From contig DIRC01000045.1 of the NCBI GenBank assembly GCA_002427465.1, positions 26,007-45,090 of the forward strand: DNA of 19,084 bases. Reading direction: 5' to 3'. Source of the stretch: Clostridiales bacterium UBA5446 (lineage in GTDB: Bacteria > Bacillota > Clostridia > Oscillospirales > Oscillospiraceae). Both the position numbers and the translations under genes were made by a program. Below, piece by piece: positions 7,857-13,879 of the stretch. Within the stretch, counting starts at the first letter, position 1, and each line of letters begins with the position of its first letter. The notes beneath the pieces are model-generated. The model did no database searches and was not told the DNA's origin. It saw nothing but the letters and a program-made list of their open reading frames with translations.

Positions 7857-8886
7857 AAAAAATGAAAAACTGAATTATCCGGCGCTTATCCGGGAACTGG
7901 CGGAAACGGGGCCGGCCAGGATTTATATTCTGTCCGGGCCGGAGGATTACCTGCGCGAGCTTTTTCTGAAGGAGATCAAAAAACAGTGCCTGACCGGGGT
8001 GGAGGACGACTTCAACTATCACAGGATGGACGGGCCTTCCCTGGACATGTCGGCGTTTGCCGACGCCCTTGACGTCCTTCCGTTTGCAGCCCCGAGGACG
8101 CTTATTGAGATCCGGGGGTTTGACGTGAACAGGTGCCGGGATGCGGAGGCCGACAGGCTGAATGCCATCCTGGCGGACGTTCCCGACTATGCCACAGTGG
8201 TTTTCGTCCAGAACGCCGACTATGAGGTGGACTGGCGTCTCAAAGCTGCAAAGAGCATAAAAAAACACGGCCAAGCCGTGAATTTTGCCTCTCAGGATCA
8301 GAAGCAGCTGCTGCCCTGGATAAGACGCCGCTTTTTAGCCCTGGGCAAAACCATCGCGCCGGATGCCGCGATGCAGCTGATTTATATGAGTGGGGAGCTG
8401 ATGAGCGGCCTCATTCCTGAAATTGAGAAAATCGCGCTGTCGGTTGAGGCGGACACGATAACGGCGGACGATGTGGCCCGATATGCCCACAGCATACCCG
8501 AGGCGCGGGTTTTTGACATGACCGACTGCCTTGCCGCGAAGGATTACGACGGCGCAGCCCGGCTGCTGGCCGAGCTTACGGCATCCGGGGAGGAGCCGGT
8601 GAAAACCGTTGCGATTATCGGCGGCCAGATGCGGAGGCTTTACGCGGCACGCCTGGCCATCGAGGAAAAGCTGGGGTCGGCTTATGTGGGCGAGGTCTGC
8701 GGGATCGGCTATGAATTCATCATCAAAAAGCTGATGGCCGCTGCCCGGGGATTCACCTTGCCGCAGCTTCAGCGGGCGGTGAGACTTTGCGCGGAAACGG
8801 ACTATGCCATGAAGAGCAGCTCCGCAGGCGACTCGGAACTCCTGAAGGATCTTTTCGTCAAACTGGCCGTGGGGGAAACGGAATGA
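7849..8886 (+). CDS. holA: DNA polymerase III subunit delta
   Basis: A 345-residue clamp-loader subunit that opens the beta sliding clamp. Family features include the early YILSGPEDYLRELFLKEIKK segment, PFAAPRTLIEIRGFD, an SLI-type central region with LLPWIRRRFLALGKTIAPDAA, LMSGLIPEIEKIAL, and the C-terminal collar-domain segment EEPVKTVAIIGGQMRRLYAAR. Length is normal. The ATG at 7849 overlaps the end of comEC by 8 bases and has AAGGA upstream. The comEC-holA pairing is common in Firmicutes. The stop overlaps the start of the next gene as ATGA. Confidence 0.92.
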   Translation: MAKKNEKLNYPALIRELAETGPARIYILSGPEDYLRELFLKEIKKQCLTGVEDDFNYHRMDGPSLDMSAFADALDVLPFAAPRTLIEIRGFDVNRCRDAEADRLNAILADVPDYATVVFVQNADYEVDWRLKAAKSIKKHGQAVNFASQDQKQLLPWIRRRFLALGKTIAPDAAMQLIYMSGELMSGLIPEIEKIALSVEADTITADDVARYAHSIPEARVFDMTDCLAAKDYDGAARLLAELTASGEEPVKTVAIIGGQMRRLYAARLAIEEKLGSAYVGEVCGIGYEFIIKKLMAAARGFTLPQLQRAVRLCAETDYAMKSSSAGDSELLKDLFVKLAVGETE

Positions 8887-9479
8887 TCAGCGTGCGCGAA
8901 GTCATCGTCGTCGAGGGGCGGTACGACCGGAATGTCCTGTCCCAGGTGTTCGACGCGGTGATTATAGAGACAGGCGGGTTCGGCATATTCAACGATTCGG
9001 AAAAACTTTCGCTGCTGCGGAGGATTGCCCGGCAGCGCGGCCTGATTATTCTGACCGATAGCGACGGGGCCGGATTCGTGATCAGGAATTTTCTCAAAGG
9101 AGCCATTGATCCCGCCCTGATCAAAAACGCTTATATCCCCGACATTCCCGGCAAGGAGCGGCGAAAGCGCGCGCCTTCGAAGGAGGGTAAGCTGGGGGTG
9201 GAAGGTATGCAGGCCCAGGTGCTTATAGACGCCCTGAGCCGCGCGGGCGCAACCATGATCAGCGGCAGCGGCAAATCCGGGCGCGCCATCACAAAGGCGG
9301 ATCTTTATGCCGCAGGTCTGTCCGGCAGACCGGATTGCGGGGAAAAAAGGAAAGCTCTTTTAAAAAAGCTTGACCTTCCCGAACACCTTTCCGCCAACGC
9401 GATGCTGGATGTGCTCAACGCGCTGTATGACAGGGAGAGCTTCCGCGACGCGGTCACTGGCATTGAAAATCTTCGATAA
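8883..9479 (+). CDS. Toprim-domain protein related to ribonuclease M5 (DUF4093 type)
   Basis: A 198-residue protein with an N-terminal Toprim fold: VVEGRYD (Glu11), the TGGFGI strand, and LTDSDGAG (Asp59, Asp61), the acidic metal-binding residues of Toprim nucleases. Next comes the AYIPDIPGKERRKRAPSKEGKLGVEGM segment, which resembles RNase M5, and a C-terminal helical region (KADLYAAGLSGRPDCGEKRKALLKKLDLPEHLSANAML) like the DUF4093 domain. RNase M5 matures the 5' and 3' ends of 5S rRNA in Gram-positives. The ATG at 8883 overlaps the holA stop in an ATGA junction, so it is translationally coupled. The larger upstream frame from 8787 is inside holA and is rejected. Whether it processes 5S rRNA is inferred from the family; the DSD rather than DPD metal motif makes a related but different nuclease possible. 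Confidence 0.8.
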   Translation: MISVREVIVVEGRYDRNVLSQVFDAVIIETGGFGIFNDSEKLSLLRRIARQRGLIILTDSDGAGFVIRNFLKGAIDPALIKNAYIPDIPGKERRKRAPSKEGKLGVEGMQAQVLIDALSRAGATMISGSGKSGRAITKADLYAAGLSGRPDCGEKRKALLKKLDLPEHLSANAMLDVLNALYDRESFRDAVTGIENLR

Positions 9480-9696
9480 TTGCTCCGCCCAGAACCGCCA
9501 GAAGCAAAAGCCCCTGGGGAAGACGGTAAAGCTCGTCGGCCAGCAAATATGTAGTATAGGTTTTTTGTGTCATGCCGCCGGCGTCCACCAGCAGGACGAA
9601 GGCGCAGAACAGCATCACGCAGGAGATCAGCAGTGCCCGGATCAGGATTTCCCAGGACAGGTCGCACATGGAGAGTATTCGCCGCAGAAGTCTCAT
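9454..9696 (-). CDS. Small two-helix membrane protein, function unknown
   Basis: An 80-residue protein I do not recognise. A basic N-terminus (MRLLRRILSM) is followed by a hydrophobic helix at about residues 17-40 (ILIRALLISCVMLFCAFVLLVDAGG) and a second at about 58-73 (LPQGLLLLAVLGGAII), with a short polar loop between. The start was chosen as the ATG at 9694-9696 because GGGAGGTGAC lies 5-6 bases upstream; the GTG three codons earlier overlaps that SD. The strong SD, the helix pattern and a leftward extended -10 box at 9861-9869 all support a real gene. Its last 26 bases overlap the convergent Toprim gene. The leader carries a hairpin that touches the SD. Confidence 0.6.
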   Translation of the reverse strand: MRLLRRILSMCDLSWEILIRALLISCVMLFCAFVLLVDAGGMTQKTYTTYLLADELYRLPQGLLLLAVLGGAIIEDFQCQ

Positions 9697-9708
9697 TTTT
9701 GTCACCTC

Positions 9709-9728
9709 CCGTCCATTCTAATGGACGG
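9709..9728 (-). promoter_or_regulatory. Perfect 9-bp hairpin abutting the SD of the small membrane protein
   Basis: CCGTCCATT at 9709-9717 and AATGGACGG at 9720-9728 are exact reverse complements separated by two bases. In the minus-strand mRNA this stem ends at the first two bases of the GGGAGGTGAC SD (complement of 9701-9710). It could limit ribosome access or protect the 5' end. The structure is seen; the role is inferred. Confidence 0.4.
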
Positions 9729-9814
9729 ACCTTAAGGGCGACAATGCTTAATATTTTCCAGTGATGAAAAGAAGCCCTGCCTTTCACTTTTTTGTGGCAA
9801 GATGTTACAGGCCA

Positions 9815-9823
9815 TGGTATAAT
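9815..9823 (+). promoter_or_regulatory. Extended -10 box 1 (rightward)
   Basis: TGGTATAAT, a perfect TATAAT with TG extension, about 235 bases upstream of the nrdR start. No good -35 hexamer is seen. It is the left arm of the 12-bp inverted repeat. Confidence 0.4.
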
Positions 9824-9828
9824 AAGCG

Positions 9829-9860
9829 CTGCGAACTTTCTGCGAACTTGCTGCGAACTT
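9829..9860. repeat. Three tandem CTGCGAACTT repeats at 11-bp period
   Basis: CTGCGAACTT occurs at 9829-9838, 9840-9849 and 9851-9860, each copy one base apart, so the period is 11 bp, close to one helical turn. The array fills the space between the arms of the 12-bp inverted repeat. It has the geometry of a protein-binding array (iterated operator) on one face of the DNA, but no binding protein can be named. Confidence 0.8.
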
Positions 9861-9869
9861 ATTATACCA
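9861..9869 (-). promoter_or_regulatory. Extended -10 box (leftward), probable promoter of the small membrane protein
   Basis: On the minus strand this is TGGTATAAT. It is the only leftward-facing copy and lies about 165 bases upstream of the 80-residue membrane protein gene, so it is the best candidate for its promoter. The tandem CTGCGAACTT repeats lie immediately downstream, in the initially transcribed region, where a bound protein could block initiation. Confidence 0.45.
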
Positions 9870-9886
9870 AAATTGCGAAGCAATTG

Positions 9887-9895
9887 TGGTATAAT
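9887..9895 (+). promoter_or_regulatory. Extended -10 box 2 (rightward)
   Basis: TGGTATAAT directly preceded by the perfect palindrome AATTGC-GAA-GCAATT at 9871-9885, which would cover the upstream face of the promoter. The bases after it (ATGTCATCA) resemble those after box 3. Confidence 0.45.
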
Positions 9896-9949
9896 ATGTC
9901 ATCACTTTCGGTTGCCCCGACAGGGGCGAGAAAATGGGCTTCGCAATCA

Positions 9950-9958
9950 TGGTATAAT
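9950..9958 (+). promoter_or_regulatory. Extended -10 box 3 (rightward), nearest to nrdR
   Basis: TGGTATAAT 100 bases upstream of the nrdR ATG, preceded by GCTTCGCAATCA, a partial inverted copy of the palindrome before box 2, and followed by GCGTCAT (ATGTCAT after box 2). It is the most likely nrdR promoter by position. The leader then holds a weak hairpin, GAGCAC at 9993-9998 with GTGCTC at 10014-10019. Confidence 0.5.
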
Positions 9959-10058
9959 GCGTCATACGCAGTCAATGCCCGCATGCGAGCATGAGCACAC
10001 TAAGGGATACGTCGTGCTCCTTTAAATTTTGCGCAGTATTGAAGATGGAGGGAGATAT

Positions 10059-10517
10059 ATGAAATGTCCGTTCTGCGGATTTTCAGACAGTAAGGTCATT
10101 GATTCCCGACCGGCGGAAGAGGGGGCCACCATACGCCGCAGGCGTGAGTGCCTGGCCTGCCAAAAGCGGTTTACAACCTATGAGATTATAGAGCGTATGC
10201 CGTTGGTGGTGATCAAGAGGGATGGCAGCCGGCAGACATTCGATAAGGTCAAACTGATCAACGGTATGGTCAGGGCGTGTGAAAAACGGCCTGTCCCGCT
10301 TTCCGCGCTGGAGTCGATTGCCGACGATATCGAGCAGGAACTTCAGAGCTCGCTGGAGCGTGAGATCAGCACGGCCGAAATCGGCGAAATGGTCATGGCC
10401 CGCCTAAAGGATGTGGACGAGGTAGCTTATGTCAGGTTCGCTTCCGTTTACCGCTCCTTCAAGGACATCAATACTTTTATGGAAGAACTGACCAAGCTTC
10501 TCCGCAGCAAAAACTAA
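10059..10517 (+). CDS. nrdR: Transcriptional repressor NrdR
   Basis: A 152-residue zinc-ribbon/ATP-cone repressor of ribonucleotide reductase genes that responds to ATP/dATP. The zinc ribbon uses Cys3, Cys6, Cys31 and Cys34, with the DNA-binding basic patch IRRRREC. The ATP-cone follows (about residues 49-139: VVIKRDGSRQTFDKVKLINGM...ISTAEIGEMVMARLKDVDEVAYVRFASVYRSF). Length is standard. ATG 10059 follows GGAGGGAG with good spacing; the longer frame from 10029 lacks an SD. It is probably transcribed from the array of extended -10 boxes upstream. Its TAA at 10515-10517 overlaps the stop codon of the convergent DUF4363 gene. No classical NrdR box is seen in its leader. Confidence 0.97.
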   Translation: MKCPFCGFSDSKVIDSRPAEEGATIRRRRECLACQKRFTTYEIIERMPLVVIKRDGSRQTFDKVKLINGMVRACEKRPVPLSALESIADDIEQELQSSLEREISTAEIGEMVMARLKDVDEVAYVRFASVYRSFKDINTFMEELTKLLRSKN

Positions 10518-10894
10518 AAAATGCTGCCCAGTGTCGGGCGCTCCATGCCCACAAGCCCTTGCAGATGCGCCATCACCTTTTCCGTGGAGCCGACGGCGCT
10601 TTCGGTGTCGCGGGCCTTTACATCGCTGAGCAGATCGTAAAAGGCGTCGGTGGCGCTGTCGATTTCCGAATGCCGGATAAAAATATGGGTGTAGCCGTCG
10701 GCGGCGATCCATCTGTCAATGGCCCGGCGCAGGCTGGCTTCAGCATCTGTGAACTGTCCGGCTTCCATGCAGGCGCGGGATAGAATGACTTCATCTTCAA
10801 GCTCGCCCACGAACCTGTCCAGCCAGTAAACATTGTAGTACGAGGCTGCCAGCAAAAGAATCAGCAGCGTCCCGGCGATTAGTTCCTTTTTCAT
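10514..10894 (-). CDS. DUF4363 family protein
   Basis: A 126-residue protein with an N-terminal hydrophobic segment (about residues 5-22, ELIAGTLLILLLAASYYNVYW) acting as an anchor or uncleaved signal, then an all-helical outer domain rich in acidic residues (about 30-125). DUF4363 proteins in Clostridia usually sit next to DUF421 membrane proteins, as here. The ATG at 10892-10894 overlaps the end of the DUF421 gene by 4 bases, so the two are translationally coupled. The function is unknown; spore-forming species are enriched for the pair, and a role in the envelope is the usual guess. Its stop overlaps that of nrdR tail to tail. Confidence 0.8.
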   Translation of the reverse strand: MKKELIAGTLLILLLAASYYNVYWLDRFVGELEDEVILSRACMEAGQFTDAEASLRRAIDRWIAADGYTHIFIRHSEIDSATDAFYDLLSDVKARDTESAVGSTEKVMAHLQGLVGMERPTLGSIF

Positions 10895-11571
10895 TTTTTC
10901 TGCTCCTTCGCCGCGTAATAGATATTGCCGGCTTTGTCCAGCATCAGGAGGTAGACTTCTTCCGGGCTGCCGGCTCCCTTCTTTTTAAGTTCCTTCTTCA
11001 GCCAGTTTTCATCGCGCCCAAGCAGTTTGAGATTGTGGCTCATCACGATTCCATTATTGATTATGATAGACGGATAGCCGTTCTTGGGCGGGGAAATGTT
11101 CATATCCTTTGCCGATACCGGTTTGGACTCGGGATAAAGCATGGCGTTGACCTGACCGCTGGTTTCCAGGATGGCATACTCCACCAGCGCGATATCCATG
11201 ATGCTGTTATTGCGCAGCTCCTCGGTGAGCTCATCCAGCGTAAAGCGGTTTTTTTTCATCTCGGCCTGATTGATTACGCCGTTTTCGATGAGGAAGCAGG
11301 GTCGGCCGAAAAGCAGGCTGCGCAGCTTGACGCTTTTCATGGCGGCGCCGGACAGCAGCACTTCGCAGCAAAACAAGACGATGATGGGCAAAAGGCCGTT
11401 TAGCAGCGGTATTCCGATATCCTGCAAAGGGTGCGAGGCCAGGTCCGCTATTAGGACGGCCACCACCAGCTCTGGCAGCTCAAGCTCTCCAAGCTGGCGT
11501 TTTCCCATGAGACGCATCGACGCCACCAATGCAAAATATACTATGAGTGTGCGAAAAAACACGATTGCCAA
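10891..11571 (-). CDS. DUF421 family membrane protein (YetF-like)
   Basis: A 226-residue protein. N-terminal helices at about residues 3-20, 33-50 and 56-76 (IVFFRTLIVYFALVASMRLMGKRQLGELELPELVVAVLIADLAS...) are followed by the cytosolic YetF domain (FGRPCFLIENGVINQAEMKKNRFTLDELTEELR...DIALVEYAILETSGQVNAML), the family hallmark. The start is TTG at 11569-11571, with GGAGGTGG 6 bases upstream; no in-frame ATG is near and the TTG gives the conserved N-terminus. It is the first gene of a two-gene leftward operon with DUF4363 and is divergent from dapF. Relatives in Bacillus are germination- or sporulation-linked in some cases, but the biochemical role is unknown. Confidence 0.88.
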   Translation of the reverse strand: MAIVFFRTLIVYFALVASMRLMGKRQLGELELPELVVAVLIADLASHPLQDIGIPLLNGLLPIIVLFCCEVLLSGAAMKSVKLRSLLFGRPCFLIENGVINQAEMKKNRFTLDELTEELRNNSIMDIALVEYAILETSGQVNAMLYPESKPVSAKDMNISPPKNGYPSIIINNGIVMSHNLKLLGRDENWLKKELKKKGAGSPEEVYLLMLDKAGNIYYAAKEQKK

Positions 11572-11699
11572 TATACCACCTCCATTCTTAGTTATGATTT
11601 CCTGTTTGACCTGTTTTATTAGCGGCGCCGGAGGCGTAAATACAGGCCAGCGCAGACCTGGGATGTTTGTGCAAATATGATACCAACTGGAGTGATAGT

Positions 11700-12539
11700 A
11701 TGAAATTTACGAAAATGCACGGGTGCGGAAACGATTACATCTATGTGAACTGCTTGAAGGAAAAGGTGCCGGAAAAGAGCCGGCCAGATCTTTCCCGCAG
11801 AGTTTCCCACCGGAATTTTGGTATAGGGTCGGACGGCCTGATTTGCATATGCCCGTCGGATAAAGCCGACTTCAAAATGGATATGTACAATGCCGACGGC
11901 TCCAGCGCCCAGATGTGCGGCAACGGCATCCGGTGCCTGGCCAAATATGTGTTCGAGCGCGGGATGACGGATAAGACCAGGCTTGACATTGAAACGGGCG
12001 CGGGGATAAGAACCGTCTGGCTCAATATCAAGGATGGGGTCGTGGTTTCTGTGCGGGTCTGTATGGGCGGGCCGGAATTTTCCCCGGAGAAAATCCCGGT
12101 GTTAGCCGACGGCAAAGACTTTATCAACAAGCCCGTCGAAGTGGCCGGGATTGTATGGAATGTGACGGCGCTTTCCGTGGGTAATCCCCATGCAGTTGTA
12201 TTTGTGGATAATGTCGATTGGCTGGATCTTCAGACGATCGGCCCGCTTTTTGAAAACAACCCGCTGTTCCCGGAGCGCATCAACACGGAGTTTGTTCAGG
12301 TTATCGACCGGGGCACACTTAAGCTGCGCGTATGGGAGCGGGGCAGCGGCGAAACGCTGGCCTGCGGGACGGGGTCCACGGCGGCACTGGCCGCGGCCGT
12401 CGTCTGCGGGAAAAGCGACAACAGCGCAAAGCTTATTTTGCGGGGCGGCGAACTGCTGATAGAATGGGATCGGCAGGACGGCCAGATCTATATGACCGGC
12501 CCCGCCGACTATGTATGCGAAGGCCGCCTTCTACCGTGA
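11700..12539 (+). CDS. dapF: Diaminopimelate epimerase
   Basis: A 279-residue PLP-independent racemase that interconverts LL- and meso-diaminopimelate, giving the cell-wall cross-linking residue. The two catalytic cysteines are seen in AQMCGNGIRC (Cys73) and LACGTGSTAA (Cys222). The MKFTKMHGCGNDYIYV start and SVGNPHAVVFVD are also typical. ATG 11700 is preceded by TGGAGTGATA; an upstream in-frame start at 11667 lacks an SD and falls before the conserved N-terminus. The next gene, dapL, starts 14 bases downstream and makes its substrate, so the pair forms one pathway unit. Confidence 0.97.
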   Translation: MKFTKMHGCGNDYIYVNCLKEKVPEKSRPDLSRRVSHRNFGIGSDGLICICPSDKADFKMDMYNADGSSAQMCGNGIRCLAKYVFERGMTDKTRLDIETGAGIRTVWLNIKDGVVVSVRVCMGGPEFSPEKIPVLADGKDFINKPVEVAGIVWNVTALSVGNPHAVVFVDNVDWLDLQTIGPLFENNPLFPERINTEFVQVIDRGTLKLRVWERGSGETLACGTGSTAALAAAVVCGKSDNSAKLILRGGELLIEWDRQDGQIYMTGPADYVCEGRLLP

Positions 12540-12552
12540 ATAAGAGGTGCGT

Positions 12553-13764
12553 ATGATTAAAATAAACGAAAATTACAGCAGGCTTCCGGGCGATTACCTC
12601 TTTGCGGAAATCGCGCGCCGCACGGCGGCGTTTGCCGCGCAAAACCCGGACAAATCCCTCATCAAGCTGGGAATAGGCGACGTGACGCGGCCTCTTGCAC
12701 CCGCCGTTGTCGAGGCAATGAAAAAGGCGGCCGACGATATGGCCCGACCGGAGACGTTTTATGGCTACGGGCCGTATGAGGGCTATGATTTCCTGCGCGG
12801 TGCCATCGTGGAGAACGAGTATGCGCCGCTGGGCGCGTCCGTATCCGCCGACGAGGTGTTTGTTTCGGAAGGCGCCAAGAGCGATTGCGGGAATATCGGC
12901 GACATTTTTTCATCGGACAATATCGTGGCCGTCTGCGACCCGGTGTACCCAGTATATGTGGACGTCAACGCCATGGCCGGAAGGGCGGGGGAGTGGGACG
13001 GCGGCAGATGGACAAAAATTGTCTATATGCCCTGCGTGGCCGCAAACGGCTTTATTCCCGAGCTGCCTGAAACCGTGCCGGACCTCATCTATCTTTGCTT
13101 TCCGAATAACCCCACGGGTGCGGCGGCCACCAAAGCGCAGCTGAAAACATGGGTGGACTATGCCAACAGGCATGGCTCGGTGATCCTATACGACGCGGCC
13201 TACAGGGCCTTTATCTCCGATCCGGAGCTTCCGAGATCAATCTATGAGATTGACGGCGCCCGGGAGTGCGCCATCGAGATTTGCAGCTATTCCAAAACCG
13301 CCGGGTTCACCGGCACGCGCTGCGGATGGACGGTGGTTCCCAAATCCCTGGTGCGGGGCGGCGAATGTCTGAACGGCATGTGGCTGCGCCGCCAATCCAC
13401 GAAATATAACGGCACTTCGTATATCATTCAGCGCGCGGCGCAGGCCGTGTATTCGGAAGAGGGGAAAAGGCAGGTCGCGGATACCGTGGCCTATTACATG
13501 GAAAACGCCGGGATTATCCGAAAGGAGCTGATGGCGGCCGGGCTGTCCGTCTGCGGCGGAGAGAATTCTCCCTACATCTGGTTCGGAACGCCGGAGGGCG
13601 TCGGCTCGTGGGCCTTCTTTGACCGGCTCCTCCATGAGGCAAATGTAGTTACCACGCCCGGGGCGGGCTTCGGGCCTTCCGGTGAGGGCTATATCCGGCT
13701 CACCGCGTTCGGCAACGCTGAGAACACAAAAGAGGCCTTGAGGCGCATCAAGAATATCCTGTGA
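12553..13764 (+). CDS. dapL: LL-diaminopimelate aminotransferase
   Basis: A 403-residue class I/II PLP aminotransferase that converts tetrahydrodipicolinate directly to LL-DAP with glutamate, bypassing the succinylase and acetylase routes. The MIKINENYSRLPGDYLFAEIARR start, the GIGDVTRPLAP segment, the YGPYEGYDFLR segment and CFPNNPTGAAATK are hallmarks of DapL. The PLP lysine is Lys248 in SYSKTAGFTGTRCGWTV. ATG 12553 is preferred to GTG 12547 because GAGG at 12544-12547 is spaced correctly only for the ATG and the protein then begins with the family's MxKINENY. It lies directly after dapF, so this strain uses the aminotransferase pathway. Confidence 0.96.
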   Translation: MIKINENYSRLPGDYLFAEIARRTAAFAAQNPDKSLIKLGIGDVTRPLAPAVVEAMKKAADDMARPETFYGYGPYEGYDFLRGAIVENEYAPLGASVSADEVFVSEGAKSDCGNIGDIFSSDNIVAVCDPVYPVYVDVNAMAGRAGEWDGGRWTKIVYMPCVAANGFIPELPETVPDLIYLCFPNNPTGAAATKAQLKTWVDYANRHGSVILYDAAYRAFISDPELPRSIYEIDGARECAIEICSYSKTAGFTGTRCGWTVVPKSLVRGGECLNGMWLRRQSTKYNGTSYIIQRAAQAVYSEEGKRQVADTVAYYMENAGIIRKELMAAGLSVCGGENSPYIWFGTPEGVGSWAFFDRLLHEANVVTTPGAGFGPSGEGYIRLTAFGNAENTKEALRRIKNIL

Positions 13765-13766
13765 TC

Positions 13767-13812
13767 ATGCCTGCCGGCAGGCATTTGCCCGCCCGGAAAA
13801 CGGGCGGGCAAA
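13767..13812. repeat. Two adjacent perfect hairpins between dapL and glmM
   Basis: The first is an 18-bp perfect palindrome, ATGCCTGCC/GGCAGGCAT, at 13767-13784. The second has arms TTTGCCCGCCCG (13784-13795) and CGGGCGGGCAAA (13801-13812) around a GAAAA loop: twelve perfect pairs. They begin two bases after the dapL stop. No T tract follows on the plus strand, so these are not ordinary terminators. They resemble REP-like or mRNA-stabilising intercistronic stems that could set different transcript levels for dapL and glmM. Confidence 0.75.
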
Positions 13813-13879
13813 GAATGATTGACGACATCCCCGGCCGCTCACCGTGAATAGCGATTTCCGGGATATTTGGAGGAATAAC

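Larger units (their letters stand above)
9815..9869. repeat. 12-bp perfect inverted repeat made of two opposed extended -10 boxes
   Basis: TGGTATAATAAG at 9815-9826 is matched exactly by CTTATTATACCA at 9858-9869, with 31 bases between. Each arm contains TGGTATAAT, so the same sequence appears as an extended -10 element pointing right and pointing left. The inner 31 bases are mostly the tandem repeat described separately. The arms could also pair as a long hairpin in RNA or act as recognition ends. Confidence 0.8.

Noticed and set aside
9815..9958. CRISPR array or NrdR boxes
   Set aside because: The repeats are too short and irregularly placed for CRISPR, and none matches the 16-bp NrdR box pattern.
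11606..11681. dapF promoter from TTGACC (11606) and TATGAT (11676)
   Set aside because: The two hexamers are far too distant to act together, and neither has a partner at normal spacing, so no promoter is called although one must exist nearby.
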